Shown here in pieces: positions 48,237-59,442 of a stretch of 64,000 nt of DNA. The DNA is from Apoda limacodes (lineage: Eukaryota > Arthropoda > Insecta > Lepidoptera > Limacodidae), in NCBI GenBank assembly GCA_946406115.1, contig OX291550.1, positions 4,206,803-4,270,802 of the forward strand. The letters are read 5' to 3'. Under the pieces are notes generated by a model. That model searched no databases. It was given only the letters and a program-made list of their open reading frames with translations, and was not told the DNA's origin. Within the stretch, counting starts at the first letter, position 1. The number at the start of each line of letters is the position of its first letter. The position numbers and the translations under genes were made by a program.

Positions 48237-48830
48237 AGGCAACCCTTGTGTAAATCCTGTCCTGTGTATATGTATATCTTATTGATGAAAGCCCTACGCA
48301 AGTCCTGAGCATCGACTTCGCGCTTTGATCGGATTCGAGGTGACGGGGCATGCTTACATGACTTGGCAGGCAACCCTTGTGTAAATCCTGTCCTGTGTAT
48401 ATGTATATCTTATTGATGAAAGCCCTACGCAAGTCCTGAGCATCGACTTCGCGCTTTGATCGGATTCGAGGTGACGGGGCATGCTTACATGACTTGGCAG
48501 GCAACCCTTGTGTAAATCCTGTCCTGTGTATATGTATATCTTATTGATGAAAGCCCTACGCAAGTCCTGAGCATCGACTTCGCGCTTTGATCGGATTCGA
48601 GGTGACAGGGCATGCTTACATGACTTGGCAGGCAACCCTTGTGTAAATCCTGTCCTGTGTATATGTATATCTTATTGATGAAAGCCCTACGCAAGTCCTG
48701 AGCATCGACTTCGCGCTTTGATCGGATTCGAGGTGACGGGGCATGCTTACATGACTTGGCAGGCAAGCCCTTGAGTAAATTCTGTCCTGTGTATATGTAT
48801 CTTCATTGATGAAAATCCTACACGTTTTGG
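48237..48830. repeat. 131-bp tandem repeat, 4 full copies plus a partial fifth
   Basis: Unit starts GGCAACCCTTGTGTAAATCC and ends CTTACATGACTTGGCA; starts at 48238, 48369, 48500 and 48631, with a diverged partial from 48762. One unit has GACAGGG where the others have GACGGGG. The minus-strand open frames crossing it merely reflect the repeat. Confidence 0.95.
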
Positions 48831-51199
48831 TAGATGCTCATTAGAGTGGTACAGTTATGTTACATGTAATTGATGGTTATGTTAATGATATCTCTATATC
48901 CGCTACTTACTATCTCAATCATTTTAGTCCCGATGTCTTGTTGCGTTGCGGTATGGGTGACCCACCCAAGTAAGCAGACCCTTGGTAGATAGAGGTAGGT
49001 GAGGACGGGGCAATCACAGTAGGGGTTCTTCAAGCGGGGTCTGGCTTGTTATAAGATTAGGGAAGATTGGGGCTTGATGTTAGAGACATACTAGGATAAC
49101 TGCAGGCTTCAGGAATCTAAGGGTGTGAGGGGGCTGATAAAACCTAGATCTGGGTTGGCTCCAGTTCCACCCTTCACCGGCGTCGAGTAAGGAAGCTGAA
49201 CTGTTAGATTCCGTTTAGGTAATGGGTGGCTAAAATTTAACGTGGGATTTTTAACCCAATCTCCTTAAGGAATCCATAAATAAATAGTACCTCCACTCCA
49301 CCCATTACTGCGACGGATAGATTTGGAAAGCTAAGTATTATTGTGCTCATATTTAAATATTTGTTTCCTGTGTAAAAAATAAATAAACGTAAACCTCATA
49401 TGTTTTTCAGGGCCGCGACATTAATCTAGCGAGTCTAATTTTAATTAGACTATCTAAGCTTTATTTTATTGCTTTATACTGTTTAATTTATGTTTTGACT
49501 AAGCCATTTAAGATAAAGATGACAGAACTTCAACATTGACCAAACTTTATTAACAGGCTATGAGGTGACGTTAGTGGGTCAGGATCTGTTCTATTCTTCA
49601 CCATGAATCACCCCGTTGAAGACGTATTAGTATAGCCATACACAATTCTCTACTAACTGATGAGGCTCTGAATTGTTGTATGGAAAGCCGAAACGTTAAG
49701 TTCTAAACACTCAGAAAAGGGCTAACCTTTACTTGATCTGGCTAATGCGCCAGGTCTTGAGTGTAGATATGTCTTCCTTACAACTCACCTTAAACATACT
49801 TATTGTGTGTCAAATTAGGTGTTCTGTCGCCTTAATTACTCTGATGAACAATTTACCACTTAACCCTGTGCGTAATCGCACCCCTATTTTATTATTCCAT
49901 ATGAACTTAGCTTGCACGACACATGTTTCGGGCGAGTATAGCCTCTCCGGACTAGCGGCTATTTAAACTTAAGGAGCCTCGGGGCGAACCGATTGATCGT
50001 AGGTTGTATTCAAATAATAACGAAATGGTCCCCTTAGTTCCGTAGTTAGTCATAGTAGTAAGGATAAATACATGGTCGCCTGGTTGTTTGCCACCTCTGC
50101 AGCGTTGTAAATGTAGGAGTTGGTGGGGCACTACTTACCTATCCTAAAGAACTGGTTAAGGCTCAGTGTACGAAAGACAAATGTTTATACACTTATTCAA
50201 TTACTAAATGACAGGAAGGCGAAGCCACAAGGTAAGCTAGTTTGATTAAACCTATCTATGAGTCTGTCAGGAGTTGGTCGTTATATACCTTCCTTGTTAA
50301 AGTTTCCAAGACGGTAGTCAGATAATAGGTACGATACATTTGACAACCGCTTAAGGCCGGACGGTATCCTAGGCCCTTAAGGCTATTCGAATTTAAGTTA
50401 TACATAATTAATTTTCAATATTCATTTTAGAGATCAGGTAGGAACTACCTAGGGTATAGGTTAGGCGAACTTTAGGTTTCGTTTCAATTTTATAGGTTTG
50501 ATTTTCGTAAACTTTATATTCGAGTGTAGATAATCGCCATAGTTTGTAAACATCAACCCAATTTTAGATCTAATAGCGAAATTCGTATTGACCGGGTCGC
50601 GAGATACTAAACAAAACCGAACCAACGTAACTTAGTCGAAGGAAGGTCGAGTAACACGATTAGACTCTGTATCTGCGCAGAAGACTAAAATGTAAACTCT
50701 GCGCACCCACGTGACCACGAGACGCCAGCTGGGCACTTCGACGCACAGGCAAATGTATGGAAAGTCTGACCGTTTAGTCTTTAATTGGCCGAAGGGATAA
50801 TTCGGTGGCGGGCCCAATAACTCTGAATAGAACAACTTACGAACCCTTAAGGAATGGTTGTATATGTGAATTTTCCTGGATGATTCCCAGTTAGGGTTAC
50901 CCGTAAACGACCTGGAAACTAGGATTGGTAGATTTAGATAGACTTCCATACTAAATCGTCCGCCCTTAGCGCCCTCTATAAGACCTCCTCAACATCTCCA
51001 TTATTAGACAGTTAGCTAAGATATCGATCGACCGAGTAATTCCACGATTATTACACAGATGGCGTGAGCTTCAGTGGTAAAATAATAATCATGAATGTAT
51101 GGGGATTTCTGGATACCTACGGTTAGGACTATGTTATAACTTTATTTAAAGGGTAGGCTGTAGATGTATTTCAGGGTTACATTTACTTCTAATTTGTTA
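48831..51199 (+). other. LTR element interior, unassigned
   Basis: Apart from the hammerhead-like motif I see no gene or repeat unit. Open stretches at 49733-49966 (+) and 50632-50949 (-) have no domain. Confidence 0.4.
49618..49704 (+). ncRNA. Hammerhead-ribozyme-like motif (type III arrangement)
   Basis: Core CTGATGA at 49657-49663 and GAAA at 49690-49693. Stem II is GGCT (49664-49667) with AGCC (49686-49689). Stem I is TTAGTA (49627-49632) with TACTAA (49651-49656), directly before the core. The cleavage triplet would be GTA (49624-49626), just before stem I. Stem III is short: GACG before the triplet can pair with CGTT after GAAA (three pairs plus one G-T). Loops I and II are also complementary (CAATTC with GAATTG; CCATACA with TGTATGG), which could mean either loop contacts or a competing long hairpin. 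All essential core bases are present. Confidence 0.4.
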
Positions 51200-52030
51200 G
51201 TTTGTCTTTACGGCGATTCTACATATATTATTATAAGATTAGATTAGAAGAGAAGCTAGTAAGGATAGTGGTAGTCTTTTTATATATTTAGATTGCCTTT
51301 GGGGTGGCTTCTCGAATACTATTACGACTTTATGGTTCCACATAGGGGTTGTTAACGGGTTGTCAACCAATAATTTATGCAACTACTAAAACAGTCGGCC
51401 CATCTGTGGTGCATTCTCAAGTGTTATTAAGAGGGTTGTGTAATTTACGTAAGGGCCAGGCCGCGAGTATATTCGTGTGTTATCTATATATATATTCAAT
51501 CTGTTAGTTCATCCGTACGGTGACCTTTCATATTACATTACAGTTTTATAACTTCGCTTAAGAGATCGATAGCTAGTCTGCTAATAATTTATCTATGTAC
51601 TTAATAGGTCCGCTTGTCTTCCTAATGCCTTATATATGTTGTTATTAGTTCCGACCTTCACTTAAGCGCAAGCTAGAGAACTGGTGACAGGTTAGTTGTG
51701 TAGGTTATAGGTTAATTAAGGGATCAATAGCGTACCTGCTAATAATTTATTTAGTTATTAAATAGGTCTGTCTGTCTCTTAAATGATTTCGTTATATTAT
51801 AAGTGTATAACTTTAGTTAAGGGGAAGCCAGTGAGTTTATTAGTGGTTAGTACTTTCATATGTCTAAGGGTTCTTCCTTTTAAGGTGATTTTCCTACATT
51901 ACTATGAGGTTACAAGTTTACTTAAGGGCAAGATAACTAGTGTATCGATGGACTACTTACCGTTTAAGAGTTCTCCTTTAAGGCGATTTCATACATTACT
52001 ATAGGATTACGACTTCACTTAAGGGGTATG
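51200..52030. repeat. Degenerate interspersed repeats in the LTR element interior
   Basis: Recurrent words in the same order: GCTAATAATTTAT (51580, 51740), AATAGGTC(C/T)G, CACTTAAG(C/G)G, GGCGATT..TACATTA and AACTTC(A/G)CTTAAG. They suggest an old array with units of roughly 130-160 bp. Confidence 0.5.
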
Positions 52031-55000
52031 CGGTCTTAGTCGTTATAACTTCAAGGCCTATCGTGTTCGAGGGGTAACCGTGTTATTACGAGACATGTTC
52101 GGAGTTGTAAGGAGGTAGCTAGGCTGGTGAATAGGGTGACTTAGGCTAGGGTACTTCGACTACGTTAGGATAATAAATCGCATATATTTTAATCTGAAAC
52201 TCGCATTTAGTAATTTAAATTCTGGTCTAATGCTAATCAGGACTTAGTGGTTCTGCGGTTAAGGATTAGTTATAGGCCATTGCTTTTAATGTAGGTATAA
52301 TGTAAAATTAGGGTTTTGATTTTATTCTTTCACACCTGGGACTGATTGAATCCATACCTCTTAGGATCTGGGGTTATTATCGGTCACAACGAGGGGTCCA
52401 AATAGACGATTACGCCACTAGACGATCACAGCCAAATAAAATATTAGCTTTCTTTAATAATAACATTAACGGTTACAAAATACTATTAACATTTTTATAA
52501 TAATAAAGACAACAATAATATGTTAGAATTACACATGTCTTCACGTATTCAAATTGGCGAGTACGTCGGTATACTCCACTTCAGATATAAATAATTTTAT
52601 TTATTTTATAAGGGGGGGGTTTCTACATTATGTGTTGCCGTTACCAGGATAGGATATAGAACTAAAATAGGCTTGTAAAAGCCGACATTTTGTTGTCGTA
52701 CAACGGATGGGAGGTCATTAAAATGGATTTGAGTTGGTGACTGGTGTGACAGAATAGAACCAATAAGCAAGATATAAATCTTGTTTAGAAGGCATTTTGT
52801 AGTTGTTTGTTACTTAAGCTTAGTTATAGACACGTACTTTAATATAGCATATTAGGGAATTGTAGGGCAAGTTTAGGATAAAACCATGTTAAATTAGTGT
52901 AAAAGGATGTTTTTATTTAGTTAGGTTGTACAGTTCATCTATCTAGGTACTAGTATAGTAAGAGATATTCTGTGACTTAGGCTTAGATATAGGAAGGCAT
53001 TACTAGTAATATGTAGACATAAAATTACGGCTAATACGCAAAATTACAATTACATTTATAGAATGGTAGGTAGGGGTATGTGTATGATCTAATAACCTTA
53101 TTTACAAATACATACTCGTATATCTAAATCATCCGAAACCTAGGGAATGGTATTCGTAAAATAAATCTTACTAGCCTCGTTCAATCTGGACTTCTATGTG
53201 GTAGTACCTATATGCATATTGTCATAACATAGGCTTAGGAAAATGTTTAAAAACTAGATTCGAATAAATTTATTAATGGATAGCACTATTCAATTATTAT
53301 GGACTTTAGTTTAATGTTGTGAGTACGGGTTGAATGAGATTGTGAGTGCTGGTTTGTACGTATACGTGTGCGTAAGTAGATGTGGACGGGTGTATAATTT
53401 CGCAGTAGTGCTATGGACAGATTTCGAAACTTTGTGATGGCTAATTGGAAGAGAGGAGGAGCTAGCCGTATTGTATTGACTGTGGTGGTCGAGCGCGAGG
53501 GGTATTATTGTATAGACGTAGGTTAGATATCGGTATATTTAGCGTGTCCTTAATGAATTTTCCATATGCGTAGAATTATTTGCCAGAAGGGGGACACTGT
53601 GAAATAAGAGTCTAATATGCTCGGGGAGGGAAAATAAGAAAATAACGAGCATTTAAGAGGGCCCAACGCGCATATACCTTTGTTTTATGGGTGTGGAGCG
53701 GGAGTCGATATTGTTGGTTTCAAATAGAGCTCATTTTCCAGTGGCATAAATATACTATACGTAGACATACCACTTAGCGTAAAAGGGGGGGGAGGGAATA
53801 TTTAATTACAGTTACATCGCATGCGATATAAAATTTAAATTACAGCAATTTTCTAGCTTTGAAGTTACTTAACACGTCATGAAATAAATTGTGTTCTCGC
53901 TACTTGTTGATAGTGAGTTACGAATTAAAAATAGATGGACGAGAAATTCGGCCGTAATTTTCTAAAAAAAAAAAAAAAATGTTTTGGACAGAAACCGTAA
54001 ACCAAATACAGTAATCTGCTAGTCAAAGAATGTAGAAGGCCACGTTATTTTCCGGTTTGGAACTTACCATAGGACAGCGAAATCGAGTTTAAAACCGAGC
54101 AGAAAACTGTACATTGAAGTAGGGTGTAGCCTTAAAGTATCACTTTACTATAGAAGAGTTAGAGCGGGTTCATTTATGTTTAGGGAATGCATTGAGAGTC
54201 GGGATAGCGAGCATTTGGAATGCTAATGCCGAAGTAAGGTCATAAAGTCACTAAGATATTAGCTGAAAGAGGCCTCATCCATCTCAGTTTTTTATTTTAT
54301 ACTAGGTAGCGCCGACTTAGTAAGTTGGGACCATCCCCATGAGCCATTTAGACATAACTGTGTATATGTATAATTATCGGTTTATAGGTTTTAGTTAAAA
54401 GGTTACTCCAAAGTACGAACGTCTAATAACTGTTTCACTTGGCGGTAACGTCTGTTAAGCCCTTAGACTCGGTGAACTTCTTCCAACGAGAAGATTCATG
54501 ACTGGTAGAAGGTAATCTTAACAAAGTAAACAGTAGATGTTAAAACGACTATATGTACTTTGTGAGTTGTTAGTTTAGTAATATACTTTTGTAAAAGGAA
54601 AATTTATAACAAATAATATAAATTGGGGAAGAGGGGATGTTCGCTCGAGCGGGGATTTGAGCTCGGGGTTTCTCTGGGTCTTGGCGCGAGCGTGGGGTGT
54701 TTGGCCAACGGAGCTGTCTGGGGTGATTCTGTGCGATCGAATGTAGACGTTAGGTAGAGACCTTTTGTTAGATCATCTTTAATAGATTCGTTGCTACCGT
54801 TCACGGGCTATTAGATTCAGATTTTAGGATACTTTTGGCTCATGTTTTTGCTTGCCAAATTATATTACATTTTGATTGTCGATAAATATTTTATTACTAG
54901 GCGGACCGGTAATGTCAAACGGTTTAACCTATTGTGATATTATTTATGAAAGTAATGAATTGGAAGTGTGATACTGAAATGTAAACGGGAAGTGCACTTA

Positions 55001-55689
55001 TGTATATTTATATATACAAATCGGATTAGGGAATTTAACGTATTTAAAGGTAAGGTAGGATGGTGGAGGGTATTAGGTAATGTTCGGGTCGGCTATGCCT
55101 GTTAACATGTTCTTTTTAAACTTAATAGGTTATTGTTAAGAGGTTATATCTGTTCAAAGGGGTTCTGTCGACTGGGCGATATGTGGCAATTGAGAAATGA
55201 GGTTGATGTCTTAAGATTAGAAGCATTGGCGTAGGTCAGAGACCGGTTTTGTTAGTGTAGTCATGTTAAAGGCAGTTAGAAATAAAATGTACATTACGAG
55301 GGGGGAGGGTACCACAGGATAAATTGCTAAGTTGTTAGGGGAGGAGTCAACATAATAAATGTTTATTAAACTGCACTAACGTATATTCAGAATTAGGATT
55401 CGCATGAAATATATATATATATAAATTAGGTTCAGCGTAAGATGGGAAGTGAGCTAGACCGTGGATAAATACTATTACCTGCTATGTAGATGTGAAACTA
55501 AGACAAAATTATTAAACCTAGCCGAGTAGGACAAGATTATTATTTAATTTGGTACGAGGAACGATTGCAATGGAATTAGATTTTTATACATGATTAGTGT
55601 AGCCCTGCGATGTTTGCCGTGTGTAGTTGCAGGGGGTCGTACTGTTTAGGCGGGGCTGGTTCCTGAACGACCGTGGGCGGCGCACGTCT
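52031..55689 (+). other. LTR element interior, AT/G-rich, unassigned
   Basis: Non-coding with frequent stop codons. The + strand becomes visibly richer in G than C after about 53 kb. No gene or RNA recognised. Confidence 0.4.
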
Positions 55690-56505
55690 GTATATATGTA
55701 TAGATATATATGGGTATGCATACGTGTGTATATGTTTTGGAGTTGGAGTCGGGCCCTGCCTATTGGTGGGTGAGTCAGGTTCTTAGCTGGGAGATATATA
55801 TGGGTGTGTGTAAGTATGTATATGTTTCGGAGTTGAGGTCGGGCCCTGCCTGTTGGTGGGTGAGTCAGGCTCTTAGTTGAAGGATATATATAGAGGGGTG
55901 CGTACGTGTATACATGTTTCGGGTTTAAGGTTAGGCCTTGCCTAATGGTGGATAAGTCAGGCTCTTAGTTGAAGGATATATATATAGGGATGCGTACGTG
56001 TGTACATGTTTCGGAGTTAGGGTTAGGCCTTGCCTAATGGTGGGTGAGTCAGGTTCTTAGCAGAAGGATACATGTATGGGTATGCATACGTGTGTATATG
56101 GTTAGGGGTTAAGGTCGGGCCCTGCCTATTGGTGGGTGAGCCAGGTTCTTAGCTGAAGGGTATGTATATGGGTATGCATATGTGTATATGTTTCGGAGTT
56201 GAGGTCGGGCCCTGTCTGTTGGTGGGTGAGTCAGGCTCTTAGTTGAAGGGTATATATAGAGGGGTGCGTACGTGTGTACATGTTTCGGAGTTAGGGTTAG
56301 GCCTTGCCTAATGGTGGGTGAGTCAGGTTCTTAGCAGAAGGGTACATGTATGGGTATGCATACGTGTGTATATGGTTAGGGGTTAAGGTCGGGCCCTGCC
56401 TATTGGTGGGTGAGCCAGGTTCTTAGCTGAAGGGTATGTATATGGGTATGCATATATGTATATGTGTCGGAGTTGAGGTCGGGCCCTGCCTAACGGTGAG
56501 GAAGT
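55690..56505. repeat. About 90-bp tandem repeat, about 9 copies
   Basis: Units carry TTCGGAGTTGAGGTCGGGCC, CTGCCTATTGGTGGGTGAGT, CAGGTTCTTAGCTGAAGG and then a GTATATATGGGTATGCATAC-like stretch. Copies differ in two alternating variants (GGTCGGGCCCTGCC and GGTTAGGCCTTGCC). Confidence 0.9.
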
Positions 56506-56638
56506 CCGGGTTTCTTTTTTAAGGGGAGGAGGGGGATGCGTTTAGGCCACTCTAACATCAGCGTTATTTTACAAGTTTCGACATTGCATGAACGTTTCTT
56601 ACATTTGCTGATAAAAATTTAATGATTTTGCTTGAATT

Positions 56639-57300
56639 ATATCTATCATAATTACCTACATCTAATAATGGACAAACTCAACTGTTTGTTTCCAAACGTC
56701 GTCGCCATATTCAAACTACTATATCTATCATAATTACCTACATCTAATAATGGACAAACTCAACTGTTTGTTTCCAAACGTCGTCGCCATATTCAAACTA
56801 CTATATCTATCATAATTACCTACATCTAATAATGGACAAACTCAACTGTTTGTTTCCAAACGTCGTCGCCATATTTAAACTACTATATCTATCATAATTA
56901 CCTACATCTAATAATGGACAAACTCAACTGTTTGTTTCCAAACGTCGTCGCCATATTCCAACTACTATATCTATCATGATTACCTACATCTAATAATGGA
57001 CAAACTCAACTGTTTGTTTTCAAACGTCGTCGCCATATTCAAACTACTATATCTATCATAATTACCTACATCTAATGATGAACAAACTCAACTGTTTGTT
57101 TCCAAACATCATCGCCATATTTAAACTACTATAACTATCCCGACAAGCCGAGGTTGAGAGAGGCCCTTGGTCCTTAATCGAAGCATTTCCGTCGTACCCG
57201 TCCATGATTATCTACGACTAATAATGGACAAACTCAACTGTTTGCTTCCAATCATATTTCCCTTCTTCGATCTACTATATTCTTCATAACTATCCATTAT
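56639..57300. repeat. 82-bp tandem repeat, 6 copies plus diverged remnants
   Basis: Unit ATATCTATCATAATTACCTA plus CATCTAATAATGGACAAACT plus CAACTGTTTGTTTCCAAACG plus TCGTCGCCATATTCAAACTA; starts at 56639, 56721, 56803, 56885, 56967 and 57049. A diverged partial unit with ACTAATAATGGACAAACTCA lies near 57210. Confidence 0.95.
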
Positions 57301-58179
57301 ATCTGGTGTTTCCTATCGTAGCGTTGCAGGGGACTGACTTTGTTTTGACAGGGTGGGTCCCTGAGTATTCGCTGGCTGAGGTTGAGTGAGGCCAGTGGTC
57401 CTTAACTGAAGCTGTGTTCGTCATAGTTATTTGCTGCATTTGAGTAAAGCACGATCTTAAGCACTATAATTTCCTTTTAATCTCTTACGTTCTATTTCGA
57501 GTAATTATTATGACGTGTCATTCATTATTATTAGGAGGCTCTTAGGTGATGATCGTAGCTTTTTGGGTACAGCGCTTTAAACCATAAATTAAGTTAGATT
57601 AATGAATAAAACAAGTTGGATTAGTGATCGTCTGGGTACGGTGCTATATTGGGATATTCACTAATATCTCAATGAAAGGAGACTTTGAAAGATGAGATAA
57701 CCTTGGGGTTGAGGGTGATCATAGGATGGGAGTTGTCCTTTAAGTATGATTTGTTAGAAATCAGTGGTGTCGAGAGACCGATATAAGCTTAGGTGCCGAG
57801 ACCAGTTTTAGTAGGGTGAATGTATGGTTATGTTTTAGGGTGAACTAAGTTGATGTTACGGCGGGGGAATGGAAGCAAAACCATCGATCATAAGCGAGAG
57901 GGAGTTGGAGGAAATGAAGGATAAGCCTAGGACTGAATGGGTAAAGTGCAGTAAAACGAAGGATGATCCTTATGAGAACACACATTGAAATGAACTATTT
58001 CAGTCAGGGAATTTGATGGAAGCGCGTAGAAATGATAACTCAAGTGCGAGGGTGAAGTGGATGGAGAAGTTTTCATTGTTGTATAAGGGCCCTCGTGTAT
58101 TAGTCGCGATACCGCTCCCGAAGGAGATTACGGGAAATTTCGATGCGATTTCTATTTTACTGACGGTGGGGCTAGGATT
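57301..58179 (+). other. LTR element interior, unassigned
   Basis: No array or reading frame. Purine-rich stretches (GAGGGAGTTGGAGGAAATGA) occur near 57895. Confidence 0.35.
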
Positions 58180-58545
58180 GGATTTAGGCTAATATTAGGT
58201 TTATCAGGTTTAGGTTAATTAGGTTTAGGTAGACATGAGGTTTGTAGGGTTTAGGTTAACATTAGGGTTATTAGGCTTAGGTTAATATAAGGTTTATTAG
58301 GTTTAGGTAAACATGAGGATTATTAGGCTTAGGTTACAGATATGTTTAGGAGGTCTAGTTTAACATGAGGTTTATAGTGTTTAGGTTAACATAAGGTTTA
58401 TTAGTTTTAGGTGGACATGAGGGTTATAAGGTTTAGGTTACGGTTTTGTTTGGGAAGTCCAGGTCAACATAAGGGTTGTTGGACTTAGGTTTATGTAGGG
58501 ATTTTTAGGTTAAGGTTAGCGTTATGGTTGAATTAAGGTTAGATT
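58180..58545. repeat. About 33-bp degenerate TTAGGTTTAGG-like array
   Basis: Repeated TTAGG(T/C)TTAGGTTAACAT and AGGTTTATTAGG words over about 360 bp, close to the 3' LTR. Confidence 0.8.
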
Positions 58546-58677
58546 AAGTCTCGAGTAATTTATATGTCATTATTGAACTAGGTTCGAGTTGTAAGTCGAG
58601 GTCTTAAAACTTAGGTGTAGAGATCCAGTGGTTAATTAAGAAACAAGTCACAACTGATAAGTGTACATTTATGACTT

Positions 58678-58689
58678 GTTGGGGAGGAT
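58678..58689 (+). promoter_or_regulatory. Polypurine tract before 3' LTR
   Basis: GTTGGGGAGGAT immediately precedes TGTAGTGG. A purine run at this position primes plus-strand synthesis in LTR retroelements. Confidence 0.5.
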
Positions 58690-59442
58690 TGTAGTGGTCC
58701 CAAGCCTTTTATAGAGAATTGTAATAATCTGGACCCCACGACACGGTGTTGACATGCTAATTTAAGTTTTAAGAGAGCAGGTAAATTAAAGATGGAATTC
58801 ATCAATAATAAATATAAATTAGATTAATCACCTTCGTAATTCATACCAATCGAATACTCCTAATAAATGGATAGAAACGAGATCAATGAAGTATGAATTA
58901 AGTGAGTGGTCCGGGATGTCCTCACCGGTCTTCGATTAATATGTTTATACCTACGTCATAAGGCGTAAATCGCGGTAGGATCCTAAAATCATCAATACAA
59001 AAATAATTGCTCGTTAAATACGACCGATTCGTAAAGTAGCAGATAACCAGGAGGTTAAAATATATGGAGAATATCGATCGATTATTTTCAGTTAATTGTT
59101 ATAAATATCGTAGGGTGCGAGAGGGATAGTAGAGTAGGCTCCGCGCCGCTTAAGACGAGCATTCATTGCGTAAATTAATCGAAGCTGCATAATCGAGCCA
59201 TGGAAAAAATAGATCAACCGATAAAGAATTTAGTAGAATCGGTTTGCACTTTTTAAATAATTATACGATTATTACTATAAAGTAACTGGCCACTAAATGC
59301 GAACCACGTGCGTACACGTGGAAGTAAAATAAAGAAGAAATTGACTGGCGCCACGGTTTCTAGACACGCTACGTGTTCAGGCCGCGTCTATCGTGGGGGA
59401 GGGGAAAGCGGTTATAAGCGATAGGCGTCAGTTGCGGCACCC
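58690..59442 (+). repeat. 3' long terminal repeat (753 bp)
   Basis: Same length and sequence as 46883-47635. It is followed directly by the 5' end of a Jockey-like LINE. Confidence 0.75.

Larger units (their letters stand above)
46883..59442 (+). mobile_element. Giant non-autonomous LTR element (LARD-like), no coding capacity
   Basis: Two direct repeats of 753 bp (46883-47635 and 58690-59442), with no mismatch seen by eye, bracket 11,054 bp. Both begin TGTAGTGG. The purine tract GGGGAGGA ends 1-2 bases before the 3' repeat, as a polypurine tract should. No gag, protease, reverse transcriptase, integrase or envelope motif is visible in any frame, and the longest frames are about 100 codons. 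The interior holds four tandem arrays, possible splice sites and a hammerhead-like motif. Identical LTRs imply a very recent insertion, so an unseen autonomous partner would have to supply the proteins. No tRNA primer site beginning TGG follows the 5' repeat and no target-site duplication flanks the pair. That leaves room for a segmental duplication of another kind. Confidence 0.65.

Noticed and set aside
48185..48766. Overlapping minus-strand open frames of 62-93 codons
   Set aside because: They are the same 131-bp repeat read in successive frames; 131 is not a multiple of three, and there is no independent sign of coding.
48237..48830. CRISPR-like regular repeat
   Set aside because: The units are contiguous with no unique spacers, in a eukaryotic genome; it is a minisatellite.
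58180..58545. Telomere-like TTAGG array
   Set aside because: Insect telomeres are exact (TTAGG)n. Here the words are degenerate in a unit of about 33 bp and lie inside the LTR element, so it is an internal minisatellite.
47636..58689. Degenerate gag-pol in the LTR element
   Set aside because: I looked for protease DTG/DSG, reverse-transcriptase F/YxDD, integrase and zinc-knuckle patterns in the longer frames and saw none.
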